Positions 1 to 8,255 of a DNA stretch of 64,000 bases are shown one piece after another. Where the stretch lies: assembly GCF_030816935.1 (NCBI RefSeq), contig NZ_JAUSYO010000001.1, forward strand, positions 558,001 to 622,000, written 5' to 3'. This DNA comes from Arthrobacter sp. B3I9 (GTDB taxonomy: Bacteria; Actinomycetota; Actinomycetes; Actinomycetales; Micrococcaceae). Position 1 is the first letter of the stretch. Each line of letters opens with the position of its first letter. The notes below the pieces were generated by a model, which was not told the origin of the DNA, made no database searches, and saw only the letters and a program-made list of their open reading frames with translations. The translations under genes and the position numbers were made by a program.

Positions 1-2
1 TC

Positions 3-509
3 CCGCTGCTGGTCTGGCTCGTGATCGTCTGGGGCGCGCTTTGGCAGGACTTCAGCCCCGGCAACCTGCTCTTCGGCGCCCTCATCGCCGTCGTCGTGGC
101 CAGGCTGTTCTACTTGCCGCCGGTGGAACTGGGCGGGCGTTTCAACGTACTGCACGCCGTTCCCTTTGCCATGACATTCCTGGCCAAGGTGGTGGCGGCG
201 AGTTTCCAGGTTCTGTACCTGGCCGTGGCCACAGGCCCCAAGGTGATCAGCGCCGTCGTCGCGGTTCCGTTGCGGAGCCACTCCGACCTGCTGGTGACCG
301 CCACCGGGCACGTGATCTCGCTGATCCCGGGCTCGCTGGTGGTGGACGTGGACAGGTCCACATCCACGCTCTACATCCACGGCATCAATGTCCGGAACGC
401 CGAGGACGCCGCCAGGCTCCGCAAGGAGGTCCGGGACGCAGAGGCCGGACTGATCCGGATCATGGGTACCCGGGAGGAACTATCCGCACTCAATAAAGGA
501 GGTGGGCGC
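3..509 (+). CDS. mrpE: Mrp-type Na+/H+ antiporter subunit E (5' end outside window)
   Basis: Membrane subunit of a multi-subunit cation/proton antiporter (MnhE/MrpE family). The frame is open to the left edge, so the start lies outside the window. Hydrophobic N-terminal helices are followed by the family stretch around TGHVISLIPGSLVVDVD and a soluble tail (LYIHGINVRNAEDAARLRKEV). mrpF and mrpG follow directly, which confirms the operon. Odd point: there is no in-frame stop before the mrpF start, so as sequenced E reads straight into F. A TAA at 494-496 is one frame off. Whether E and F are truly fused or a base is missing cannot be decided here; the end given is the last base before the mrpF start. 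Confidence 0.85.
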
Positions 510-788
510 ATGATGCAGCTCGTCCTGACCGTGACCGCCGTCGTGCTGTCACTGGCCGCCGCCGGCGCGATCATCCGGATCGCGCGGGGCCCATCGCTGC
601 TGGACCGGGTGCTGGCCTCCGACGTGCTGCTGGCCATCCTCGGCGCGGCGCTCTGCATCGACATGGCGGTGAACCGGCACCTCAACAACCTCATGCTGCT
701 CGTCGCGGTCTCCATCATCGGGTTCATCGGCTCCGTCACCGTGGCCCGGTTCGTTGCCGACCGTCGGGAGCACGCCCGTGAGTCCTGA
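510..788 (+). CDS. mrpF: Mrp-type Na+/H+ antiporter subunit F
   Basis: Small membrane subunit (92 aa, the usual size for MrpF) with about three hydrophobic helices and the family motif [15 protein letters not shown] near residue 27. A strong Shine-Dalgarno (AAAGGAGG, 495-502) sits 7 bases before ATG ATG, which argues that F is translated on its own even though the frame is continuous with mrpE upstream. Its stop overlaps the GTG start of mrpG, the usual translational coupling in mrp operons. Acts in the cytoplasmic membrane in sodium/pH homeostasis together with the other Mrp subunits encoded to the left. Confidence 0.85.
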   Translation: MMQLVLTVTAVVLSLAAAGAIIRIARGPSLLDRVLASDVLLAILGAALCIDMAVNRHLNNLMLLVAVSIIGFIGSVTVARFVADRREHARES

Positions 789-1193
789 AAATATCCCCGC
801 TGACACAGTGATTGACACCGTATCGGCGGTGTTCATGGTGGTGGGTGCCCTGATGTCCCTCGCTGCCGCCGTCGGCCTGCTGCGATTCCCCGACCTCATG
901 AGCAGGATGCACGCGGCGACCAAGCCGCAGGTGCTGGGGCTCTTCCTGCTGCTCTGCGCGGTGGGGCTGCAGCTGCGCACCTGGTGGGTCTGGCCGCGGT
1001 CTTGGTCGTCGCCTGGATCTTCCAGCTGCTCACGGTCCCCGTGTCCGCCCACATGGTGGGCCGGGCCGGCTACCGCACCAAGCACCTCCACCCGGAACTG
1101 CTCAGCGCAGACGAGCTTGAGGCCGTGGTGCAGCAGGCCGCAGGCGCCGGGTTTCCCGACGACGGCGACGACGAGGCACGCCGCCGCCGGTAG
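778..1193 (+). pseudogene. mrpG: Mrp-type Na+/H+ antiporter subunit G, frameshifted
   Basis: Starts at GTG 778 inside the end of mrpF. The first ~70 codons read as MrpG ([19 protein letters not shown], then [27 protein letters not shown]). After about base 990 the family sequence ([24 protein letters not shown]) continues in the frame one base earlier and ends at 1193. Inserting one C in GTCTGG (988-993) would restore GTC CTG GCC and an intact protein of about 138 aa. So a single-base deletion separates the two halves. This is either a base-call error or a real mutation that would disable the antiporter; I cannot tell which from the sequence alone. Confidence 0.8.
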
Positions 1194-1206
1194 GTCCGGG
1201 TGCCGG

Positions 1207-1470
1207 CTAGACGATGTCCTGGGTCTTGGCAAAACGGGTGATGGCGCGCTGGGTGCCGCGGTTGGCGAAGACCTGGATGACGGCACTGACCGACGCCGAG
1301 ATCAGCGCGAAGGTCAGGGCCGAGCGCAGGGTGGTGGGGACGTCGTCGTCGTGGCCTTTGGGGGGCTTGTTGCCGGTTGACTTCTCCCAGACGGTGTCGA
1401 CCAGCTTGGTGCCCGCGAACCCGGCGAGCAGGCTGATGCCGGTGCCGAGCAGCTTGATGAAGATGTTCAT
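1207..1470 (-). CDS. DUF4235 family small membrane protein
   Basis: 87 aa protein beginning [20 protein letters not shown] and containing [17 protein letters not shown], the hallmark of the DUF4235 family common in Actinobacteria. Two hydrophobic segments (about residues 5-22 and 50-66) flank a charged middle, suggesting a two-pass membrane protein. AAGGAG lies 8 bases before the ATG. It is convergent with the mrp operon and follows the phosphatase gene on the same strand after about 110 bases. Function unknown for the family. Confidence 0.8.
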   Translation of the reverse strand: MNIFIKLLGTGISLLAGFAGTKLVDTVWEKSTGNKPPKGHDDDVPTTLRSALTFALISASVSAVIQVFANRGTQRAITRFAKTQDIV

Positions 1471-1584
1471 TCGTCGTACTCCTTCAGGAATGGGACAAGG
1501 CTTCTCCTAGCCTAGCGTCCCTGTCCCGGACGGAATGGCCGTCCGCCGCGGCGCCGCCGAGCAGCTGCAGTCCGGCGGCCGGCC

Positions 1585-2799
1585 TCAGGCCGATTGGGTG
1601 TCTCGCCGGAGAAGGACCGCCGTGATGTCGTCGAGCAGGACGCGCTTTCCCCGCCGGTCGCAAAGTTCCCTGACGGCCGCGGCCGGATCGACGTCCCCCC
1701 GGAGGTCAGCGATCGCGGCGGCGAGCCGGCCCAGATCGCCGCCGTGCAGGTCCAGGAGACCGTCCGTCGGAACCAGGATGGCGTCCCCGGGGTCCAGCGT
1801 AAAGGTCTGCGTGTCCCAATTCGGGCCGGGGACCAGTCCCAGAGGCGGACCGGTGGGGGAGAGGCGCTCGATGGTGTTGTCGGCACGCAGGATATAGCTC
1901 AGTCCCTGGCCGGCATCCGCGTAGCGGCCCACACCGGTCACCGGGTCGATTGCCGCGTGGAAGACCGTGGCGTAGGACCCAAGCCGTGCCAGCGTCTCAT
2001 CGAGGTTTTCCGCTACATCCTCAAAGATGCGGGACGGGTCGGCATGCCAGCCGGTGCGCGCGAAGGCGGCCCCGACCGTTCCGGCGACAAGTCCCGGCCC
2101 AATGCCCTTGCCCATGGCGTCGCCGACGGTGACCCGGAATAGCCCGGACGGCGTGGTGCCGAGGTCGTAGAAGTCTCCGCTGAGCCCGAATGCCGGGTAG
2201 AAGCAGGTGCCCAGCGAGTACCCTGCAGGAGCAAGGGGGGTGGCTGGCAGCAGGGCGCGTTGGACGCGGGCGCCGTTGTCGATGTCCCATGAGAGGTTCA
2301 TCTCCCGCTGGATGATCGCGGTCAGGTCCTCGAGAATCTTTTGCTGTTCTGCACTGAACGTCCTGGGCGACTGGTCGATGATGCAGAACACTCCGACATG
2401 GGTTCCGCCAGGCCCGGTAAGGGGGCAACCAGCGTAGAACTGGATGTGGGGATAGCCCGTCACGAACGGACTCTGCTTGAAACGTTCGTCGGTAAGGGCG
2501 TTTTCGACGATCATCGTTTTCGGGGACTTAATCGTCTCCGTGCAGAAGGTTCCGGGACGTTCCGACTCGCGGGAGAGGGGACCAACGAACGATTTCAGGT
2601 ACTGCCGGTTCTCGCCGAGAAGGCAAATACTGGCCCCGCTGACGCCAAAGAGCCCTTGGGCCAGCCGCGTGATCCGGTCAAAGCGTTCCTCTGGAGGGGT
2701 GTCCAAAAGGCGCGTTCTGGACACGTCTTCCAACCGTGCCCACTCCGGGGCTTCAACCCCATCGAATTGAGGTTGAGTTCGGTCGCCCGTGGTCGTCAT
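1585..2799 (-). CDS. GAF-domain PP2C-type (SpoIIE/RsbU-like) serine phosphatase
   Basis: 404 aa. Residues ~25-170 form a GAF sensor domain (TRLAQGLFGVSGASICLLG, FYAGCPLTGPGGTHVGVFCIID). Residues ~180-400 form a PPM/SpoIIE phosphatase domain with the metal-binding signatures SGDFYDL and VGDAMGKGIGPGLVA and the C-terminal DDITAVLLRR. Proteins of this design dephosphorylate anti-sigma-factor antagonists or other partner-switching proteins in response to a GAF-sensed signal. No anti-sigma or STAS gene is adjacent, so the target is unknown. ATG at 2799 is preceded by AAGGA. Confidence 0.85.
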   Translation of the reverse strand: MTTTGDRTQPQFDGVEAPEWARLEDVSRTRLLDTPPEERFDRITRLAQGLFGVSGASICLLGENRQYLKSFVGPLSRESERPGTFCTETIKSPKTMIVENALTDERFKQSPFVTGYPHIQFYAGCPLTGPGGTHVGVFCIIDQSPRTFSAEQQKILEDLTAIIQREMNLSWDIDNGARVQRALLPATPLAPAGYSLGTCFYPAFGLSGDFYDLGTTPSGLFRVTVGDAMGKGIGPGLVAGTVGAAFARTGWHADPSRIFEDVAENLDETLARLGSYATVFHAAIDPVTGVGRYADAGQGLSYILRADNTIERLSPTGPPLGLVPGPNWDTQTFTLDPGDAILVPTDGLLDLHGGDLGRLAAAIADLRGDVDPAAAVRELCDRRGKRVLLDDITAVLLRRDTQSA

Positions 2800-3092
2800 A
2801 AGTCCTTCGCATCTGAACGGTCAGGCCGTCTTTGGGTCACACAGTGTCATTCAGCGCTCGACCATACCCACACTCAAATAACAAAGGCCGGCGCCGACCA
2901 GCAGTACGCCGGTCAGGGCTACCCTACCGCCGATCGGGGCCCCGCCGGCGCACCACTCCGCTCTGTGACCAGGGCGGCTTTGAACAAGCGTCCAACCCCC
3001 CCCCGGCGCCCCGGGCGTTGGAACGGCCACCCGCAGGCAACCCGGCCGTCCGGGTGTAAACTGACAGCGCCCATAAGGGTGATCTTAAATAC

Positions 3093-3212
3093 GACAGGGG
3101 AGCGCCGCCGTCGGCCAACTGGAGGAATCCAGGGACCATCGGTGGGCGCTGAGAGTGCGGACAGCCGCAGACCCTCGAACCTGATCCGGTTAGTACCGGC
3201 GCAAGGGAGTCG
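3093..3212 (+). promoter_or_regulatory. TPP riboswitch (THI element)
   Basis: The conserved thiamine-pyrophosphate riboswitch core is readable: GGCGCTGAGAGTGCGG at 3144-3160, AGACCCT...GAACCTGATCCGG near 3169-3189, then TTAGTACCGGCGCAAGGGA to about 3209, with an opening GGGGAGCGCC near 3097. It lies about 80 bases upstream of ykoE. TPP elements of this kind repress thiamine uptake or biosynthesis genes when TPP is abundant. The rest of the 2800-3292 gap shows nothing else I can name. Confidence 0.93.
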
Positions 3213-3292
3213 AGCTTCTCAGAGTGCCCGGCGGAGCGGCGGAAGCCGCGACCGGCCGAGTACCCTCCCCTCCTGTTCCTCAGGAGGACGAC

Positions 3293-3925
3293 ATGACTGG
3301 CATTTCTACCCATCAAGGCATCACCCGGCGCAACTACAACTGGCGCGTCGTGGACATTGTGGTGGCCGCACTGATCGCCGTGGCCGGCGGCGTCATCTTC
3401 TGGGCCTGGTCCCAGGGCGCAAACCTGATTTCGGCTCCGGTCAACGCGCTGTACCCGCCGCTGACCGGCCTCTATGCGGGCGGCTGGATGATCCCCGCCG
3501 TCCTGGGCATGCTCATTGTCCGCAAGCCGGGGGCCGCCCTCTTCTGCGAGGCCGTTGCCGCAACCGGTGAGCTGATCATGGGATCCCAGTACGGAACGAC
3601 CGTGCTGATCTCGGGCGTCCTGCAGGGACTCGGCGCGGAACTGGTGTTTGCCGCCCTGGTCTACAGGAAGTTCAATCTGCCCGCGTCCCTGCTGGCCGGT
3701 GCCGGTGCCGGGCTCTTCTGCGGACTCAACGATTCCTTCCTGCCCTGGGGCTGGAACATCGCCTATGCCGGCGGGGACAAGCTTGCCTACATCATCTTCA
3801 CGGCCATCTCCGGTGCGGTCATCGCCGGCGGGCTTTCCTGGCTCGCCACCCGCGGCCTGGCGAAGACCGGGGTGCTGAGCTCGTTCGCCTCCCGCAAGGC
3901 CGCCACGGAGCCCGTGTTCTCCTGA
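3293..3925 (+). CDS. ykoE: Thiamine-precursor ECF transporter S component YkoE
   Basis: 210 aa integral membrane protein with about six hydrophobic helices; motifs YPPLTGLYAGGWMIPAVLG and LISGVLQGLGAELVFA are typical of YkoE, the substrate-binding S component for thiamine or hydroxymethylpyrimidine. ATG 3293 is chosen because AGGAGG lies 5-6 bases upstream. The gene is directly under the TPP riboswitch and is followed by the ATPase and T-component genes, i.e. the complete ykoEDC transporter in the cytoplasmic membrane. Expression is expected to fall when TPP is plentiful. Confidence 0.92.
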   Translation: MTGISTHQGITRRNYNWRVVDIVVAALIAVAGGVIFWAWSQGANLISAPVNALYPPLTGLYAGGWMIPAVLGMLIVRKPGAALFCEAVAATGELIMGSQYGTTVLISGVLQGLGAELVFAALVYRKFNLPASLLAGAGAGLFCGLNDSFLPWGWNIAYAGGDKLAYIIFTAISGAVIAGGLSWLATRGLAKTGVLSSFASRKAATEPVFS

Positions 3926-3971
3926 AGACGGCAATGCTCCTGACGGGACCAGTGAGGACGGCTCGCGGATT

Positions 3972-5651
3972 ATGACCTTCACCAGCCACGTCCGGCCGGC
4001 CCGGGTCGCCGCCCGGGGCTGGGGCTGGCGGCACGCGGGCCGGTCCCGGCCTGCTGTTAACGCCCTGGACCTCGACATCAACCCCGGGGAACGCGTGCTG
4101 CTGCTGGGGCCCTCGGGCTCGGGCAAGTCGACGCTGCTCCACGCCCTCGCGGGGGTCCTCGGCGACAATTCCGGCGGGGCCGCCGGTGACACTTCCGCGG
4201 GGGCCGCCGGGGCCGCCGTGGACGATGCGGACGAAACCGGCATCCTGCACATCGACGGTGCCGCGCCCCGGGCGCAGCGGGGCCGGTCCGGGCTGGTGCA
4301 GCAGGACCCCGAGACCCAGGTGGTGCTTTCCAGGCTCGGCGATGACGTCGCGTTCGGCGCGGAAAACCTGTCGGTGCCCCCGGCGGAGATCTGGCCCCGG
4401 GTCCGGGAAGCGCTCGACGACGTCGGGCTCGGCGGGCTGCCGCTGGACCATCCGACGTCGGCCCTGTCCGGCGGCCAGAAGCAGCGCCTGGCCTTGGCCG
4501 GGATCCTGGCAATGCGGCCAGGTCTTATCCTGCTGGACGAACCCACTGCCAACCTCGACCCCGCGGGTGTCCTGGAAGTCCGGGACGCGGTGGGCCGCTG
4601 CCTGGAGAAGACTGGAGCCACGCTTGTGGTGGTGGAGCACCGGGTGGCGGTGTGGAAGGACACAGTGGACCGGATAGTGGTCCTCCAGCCCGGCTCCGCG
4701 ACCGAACCCGCCGTACTGATTGACGGTCCGCCCGACCGGGTGCTCGCGCAGGCCCGGGACATGCTCACCGCAGCGGGCGTCTGGGTCCCGGGCTACGTGC
4801 CGCAGACCCGCGCACGGCCGGCCAGGGCCGTTCACGGCTCGCTTGGTTCGCCCGCGCTGGGTACGCCGGCGGTTGGTTCGACCGCGCTGGGTACGCCGGC
4901 GCTGGGTACGCCCGCGGAGCACGAGCCCGGGACGCTGTTGATGGCTGCCGAGAACCTGGCCGTCTCCCGCGAACACGCCCGCCGCTCCGGTCTGCGCGGG
5001 GGATTCCGGGCCATCCCCCCGCTGCCCGTGCAGTCCGGCCTGACCGCCCACGTGCGCGCCGGCGAGGCCTTGACCATCACGGGCCCCAACGGCTCCGGGA
5101 AGTCGACGTTTGCCCTGACCCTGGCCGGCCTGCTGGCCCCGGTATCCGGAGCCGTCTCCGCAACAGTGGAGCTGAGCGCCGGGGCGGGGATCGATCCGTA
5201 CAAGTGGAAGGCGCAGCAGCTGATTTCGCGGATTGGAACGGTTTTCCAGGAGCCGGAACACCAGTTCGTGACCGGCCGGGTGCTCGATGAGTTGACGTTC
5301 GGCCCACGGCACCTGGGCCGTGGCGAGGAACGCGTGGATGAACTGCTGGAGCGGCTCCGGCTGACCGAACTGGTGGACGCCAACCCCTATACGCTCTCCG
5401 GCGGCGAAAAGCGCAGGCTCTCGGTGGCCACCGTGCTCGCCGCCCATCCTCAGGTGCTGGTGCTGGACGAGCCCACCTTCGGACAGGACGCCAACACCTG
5501 GGCCGAGCTCGCCTCCTTCCTCTCCGAGCTTCTCGACGCCGGCACCGCGGTTGTGTCCGTCACCCACGACGCGGAATTCACCGCCGTGCTGGGCGGTACC
5601 GAACTCAGCCTCACCGCCCAGGGGCACCGGGATCCGGTGCAGGCGCCATGA
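3972..5651 (+). CDS. ykoD: ECF transporter double ATP-binding protein YkoD
   Basis: 559 aa protein with two ABC ATPase halves. Half one: Walker A GPSGSGKST near residue 46, signature LSGGQKQRLALAG near 164, Walker B LILLDEPTANLD near 184. Half two: Walker A GPNGSGKST near 375, signature LSGGEKRRLSVAT near 475, Walker B VLVLDEPTFGQD near 494. It powers the YkoE/YkoC thiamine-precursor importer. The halves are joined by a repetitive linker (LGTPA-type repeats, about residues 290-314). The stop overlaps the ykoC start by 4 bases (ATGA), implying coupled translation. Confidence 0.92.
   Translation: MTFTSHVRPARVAARGWGWRHAGRSRPAVNALDLDINPGERVLLLGPSGSGKSTLLHALAGVLGDNSGGAAGDTSAGAAGAAVDDADETGILHIDGAAPRAQRGRSGLVQQDPETQVVLSRLGDDVAFGAENLSVPPAEIWPRVREALDDVGLGGLPLDHPTSALSGGQKQRLALAGILAMRPGLILLDEPTANLDPAGVLEVRDAVGRCLEKTGATLVVVEHRVAVWKDTVDRIVVLQPGSATEPAVLIDGPPDRVLAQARDMLTAAGVWVPGYVPQTRARPARAVHGSLGSPALGTPAVGSTALGTPALGTPAEHEPGTLLMAAENLAVSREHARRSGLRGGFRAIPPLPVQSGLTAHVRAGEALTITGPNGSGKSTFALTLAGLLAPVSGAVSATVELSAGAGIDPYKWKAQQLISRIGTVFQEPEHQFVTGRVLDELTFGPRHLGRGEERVDELLERLRLTELVDANPYTLSGGEKRRLSVATVLAAHPQVLVLDEPTFGQDANTWAELASFLSELLDAGTAVVSVTHDAEFTAVLGGTELSLTAQGHRDPVQAP
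4841..4914 (+). repeat. In-frame 15-bp repeats in the ykoD linker
   Basis: Degenerate 15-bp units (about CTGGGTACGCCGGCG) repeated about five times encode LGSPA-LGTPA-VGSTA-LGTPA-LGTPA between the two ATPase halves. The unit length is a multiple of three, so copy number can change without breaking the frame. Confidence 0.8.
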
Positions 5652-6448
5652 GGGATGTCTTGAGCCTTCGGGGCAACCGGGCGCTGCTGACCCGGGCGAA
5701 TCCGCTGGCTAAGTTCGCCGCCGTCGTGCTGATCACGCTGGTACTGGCCCTGTCCATCGACTGGGTCTCGGCGTCGGTGGCACTTGCCTTTGAAGGGGCG
5801 CTGCTCCCGCTCGCGGGGCTGGGCCTCGGCCTGCTCTGGCAACGCGGCTGGCCGCTGATCCTGGCGGCCGCGCTGGGCGGCTGGAGCACCGCCATCCTGG
5901 CGCCGGACAGCGGCAGGATACTGTTCGACGCCGGCATCTGGTCCATCAGTGCAGGCTCCCTGGAGCTCGGGCTGGGATTCCTGCTCCGCGGGCTGGCCAT
6001 CGCGCTGCCGGCTGTGCTCTTGATGAGCTGCACGGACCCCACGGACCTGGCCGACGCCCTGGCCCAGAAGGCGAAACTGCCGCACCGCTTTGTCCTGGGG
6101 ACGCTGGCAGCGATGCGGCTCGTGGGGATCATGGCCGAAGAATGGGAGACCATAGGGATGGCCCGGCGCGCCCGCGGCGTGGGCTCGCACGGCAATCCCT
6201 ACCAGCGCGTCCGCTCCACCCTGGGGCAGAGCTTCGGCCTCCTCGTGCAGGCCATCCGGCGCGCTTCCCGGCTGGCCGTGACCATGGAAGCACGGGGATT
6301 CGGCGGCGCTGAACGGACCTGGGCCCGGCCCTCGACATTCAGCGCCCTCGACGTCTGGGTGCTGCTGGGCGGTGCCGGCGTCGCCGCTGCGGCCCTCGCG
6401 GCGGCGCTCGCGGCCGGGACGTGGAACCTGGTGTTCCTGCCGCAGTAG
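5648..6448 (+). CDS. ykoC: ECF transporter T component YkoC
   Basis: 266 aa CbiQ/EcfT-type membrane protein with hydrophobic segments near residues 17-50, 65-95, 105-125 and 235-260. The cytoplasmic coupling region around MARRARGVGSHGNPYQRV and TMEARGFGG has the A-R-G motifs that contact the ATPases. The start codon overlaps the ykoD stop. Third and last gene of the riboswitch-controlled ykoEDC operon. Confidence 0.9.
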   Translation: MRDVLSLRGNRALLTRANPLAKFAAVVLITLVLALSIDWVSASVALAFEGALLPLAGLGLGLLWQRGWPLILAAALGGWSTAILAPDSGRILFDAGIWSISAGSLELGLGFLLRGLAIALPAVLLMSCTDPTDLADALAQKAKLPHRFVLGTLAAMRLVGIMAEEWETIGMARRARGVGSHGNPYQRVRSTLGQSFGLLVQAIRRASRLAVTMEARGFGGAERTWARPSTFSALDVWVLLGGAGVAAAALAAALAAGTWNLVFLPQ

Positions 6449-6533
6449 GCGACCGCCCCGTGGTCACTCCGCCCCGGGCCGGAAGTTCCTGAGTATCGCA
6501 CCCACCGGGTATTGGTGTGAGATATTGGGCATT

Positions 6534-6582
6534 CTGCGGCGATTCATCCGCAGAAGTAACTCACAAGTGATATATTTCGACT
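6534..6582 (+). promoter_or_regulatory. Candidate promoter/operator of the HTH-MurA gene
   Basis: Two dyads lie directly before the gene: CTGCGG-N8-CCGCAG (6534-6553) and TCAC-AA-GTGA (6561-6570). A -10-like TATATT at 6571-6576 is only 6 bases from the ATG and no Shine-Dalgarno is visible, so transcription may begin at or next to the start codon (leaderless mRNA). The TCACAAGTGA dyad touches the -10, a good place for autorepression by the encoded HTH domain. Inference from position only. Confidence 0.45.
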
Positions 6583-8106
6583 ATGACGCAACAGACTGCC
6601 GAACACGTAGGCGCCCTGCTCCGCGATGCCCGCGGCCAGAAAGGCTGGACCCAGGGGCAGCTCGCCTCCGAACTGGGCACCAGCCAGAGTGCAATTGCCC
6701 GGATGGAACAAGGGAAGCAAAACCTGAGCCTGAAAATGATCCAGCGGCTCGAATCCATCTTCGGCCAGAGCATCGTCAAAGTCGGCCGTCCGCAGATGAC
6801 CCACCTGCGGGTCGAGGGGGGCCGTACCCTCTCCGGGTCGGTGGACGTGAACAGCAGCAAAAACGCCGGCGTCGCCCTGTTGTGTGCCAGCCTGATCAAC
6901 CGCGGTACCACCACGCTGCGCCGGCTGGCACGGATCGAGGAAGTCAACCGCATCGTAGAGGTGCTGACGAGCATCGGCGTCGAATGCACCTGGCTCAACG
7001 CAAACGACCTGCAGATCCGCCGCCCGGCCGTGCTGGACCTGGACTCCATGGACGTGGAGGCCGCCCGCCGGACCCGAAGCGTCATCATGCTGCTCGGCCC
7101 GCTCCTGGACGAAACCAGCGAATACCGCCTGCCGTACGCCGGCGGCTGTGACCTCGGCACCCGCACCGTCCAACCGCACATGCAGGCACTGCGGCAGTTC
7201 GGCCTGCACGTTGAGGCGAAGTCCGGGTTCTACTCGGTGCAGGCGCCGCCGGCGGACGGGGAGGACCGGTCCTTCGTGCTGAGCGAGCGCGGTGACACCG
7301 TCACCGAGAACGCGATCATGGCCGCCGCCCACCGCCCCGGCACCACCATCATCCGCAACGCAAGCCCCAACTACATGGTGCAGGACCTCTGCTTCTACCT
7401 CCAGGTGCTCGGCGTCGAAATTGCAGGCGTGGGAACCACCACCCTGAAGATTACGGGCCGCCCGACCGTGGATGCCGACATCGAGTACTTTCCCTCCGAG
7501 GACCCGATCGAGGCGATGAGCCTCATCACCGCGGGCATCGTGACGAACTCGGAAGTCACCATCCGCCGGGTCCCCATTGAATTCATGGAGATCGAACTCG
7601 CCACGCTGGAACAGATGGGCCAGGGCCTTGAGGTGTCCGGCGAGTACCTCGCCCGCAACGGCCGCACCCGGCTTGTGGACGTCACCACCAAACCCTCGAA
7701 ATTGCGGGCACCGGAGGACAAGATCCACCCGATGCCGTTCCCCGGGCTGAACATCGACAATCTGCCGTTCTTTGCGGTCATCGCCGCCAACGCCCATGGC
7801 CAGACCATGATCCACGACTGGGTTTACGAGAACCGGGCCATCTACCTCACGGAACTAAACAAGCTCGGCGCCCAGGTGCAGTTGCTGGACCCGCACCGGA
7901 TCTATGTCAACGGCCCCACCAGGTGGCGTGCGGCGGAAGTGGGCTGCCCGCCGGCGCTCCGCCCCGCTGCCTGCCTGCTGCTGGCGATGCTCGCTGCCCG
8001 TGGTGTCTCCGAACTGCGGAACATCTACGTGATCGAGCGCGGTTACGAGGATCTGGCCGAGCGGCTCAACACCATCGGCGCGAAAATCGAGTACTTCCAG
8101 GACTGA
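6583..8106 (+). CDS. XRE-type HTH fused to MurA-like UDP-GlcNAc enolpyruvyltransferase
   Basis: 507 aa. Residues ~8-65 are a Cro/C1-type helix-turn-helix ([32 protein letters not shown]). Residues ~73-505 are an EPSP-synthase-like domain of the MurA family, which transfers enolpyruvate from PEP to UDP-GlcNAc in peptidoglycan synthesis. Visible MurA landmarks: the substrate-binding SKNAG (K93, N94), the active-site loop GGCDLGTR with Cys189 at the place of MurA Cys115, and [11 protein letters not shown] matching the C-terminal ENR motif. The Asp general-base region ([10 protein letters not shown]) is diverged. It could be a second MurA carrying its own regulator domain, or a regulator that uses the MurA fold as a sensor. 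Stands alone, probably monocistronic. Confidence 0.85.
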   Translation: MTQQTAEHVGALLRDARGQKGWTQGQLASELGTSQSAIARMEQGKQNLSLKMIQRLESIFGQSIVKVGRPQMTHLRVEGGRTLSGSVDVNSSKNAGVALLCASLINRGTTTLRRLARIEEVNRIVEVLTSIGVECTWLNANDLQIRRPAVLDLDSMDVEAARRTRSVIMLLGPLLDETSEYRLPYAGGCDLGTRTVQPHMQALRQFGLHVEAKSGFYSVQAPPADGEDRSFVLSERGDTVTENAIMAAAHRPGTTIIRNASPNYMVQDLCFYLQVLGVEIAGVGTTTLKITGRPTVDADIEYFPSEDPIEAMSLITAGIVTNSEVTIRRVPIEFMEIELATLEQMGQGLEVSGEYLARNGRTRLVDVTTKPSKLRAPEDKIHPMPFPGLNIDNLPFFAVIAANAHGQTMIHDWVYENRAIYLTELNKLGAQVQLLDPHRIYVNGPTRWRAAEVGCPPALRPAACLLLAMLAARGVSELRNIYVIERGYEDLAERLNTIGAKIEYFQD

Positions 8107-8153
8107 GCTGGTTCCGGGCCGGACAGGGTTCCCGGCGCCCCCTACGGCGCCCT

Positions 8154-8216
8154 TTCCGGCTCCGCCCCGCGCCCTTCCGGCTCCGCCCCGCGGCCGCGTC
8201 GCGGAGCCGGGAAGGG
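8154..8216 (+). terminator. Terminator-like hairpin with an 18-bp direct repeat
   Basis: CCCTTCCGGCTCCGC (8172-8186) can pair with GCGGAGCCGGGAAGGG (8201-8216) with one bulge. The left arm is preceded by a duplicate of itself: TTCCGGCTCCGCCCCGCG occurs at 8154 and again at 8175. There is no T-tract. It lies 50-110 bases after the HTH-MurA stop and is the likely transcription end of that gene. Confidence 0.5.
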
Positions 8217-8255
8217 GGTAGGGCGTTTCCGCGAATCCTGTCGCACAATGGATGC

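Noticed and set aside
3224..3292. Upstream extension of ykoE by 23 codons
   Set aside because: It would begin within the leader just after the riboswitch; AGGAGG is placed correctly only for ATG 3293.
2924..4768. Long minus-strand open frame across the TPP riboswitch, ykoE and ykoD
   Set aside because: The product is low-complexity Ser/Pro/Arg, spans a riboswitch, and opposes two well-recognised genes.
6544..7815. 423-codon minus-strand frame opposite the HTH-MurA gene
   Set aside because: Shadow frame; the plus-strand protein has clear MurA and HTH motifs.
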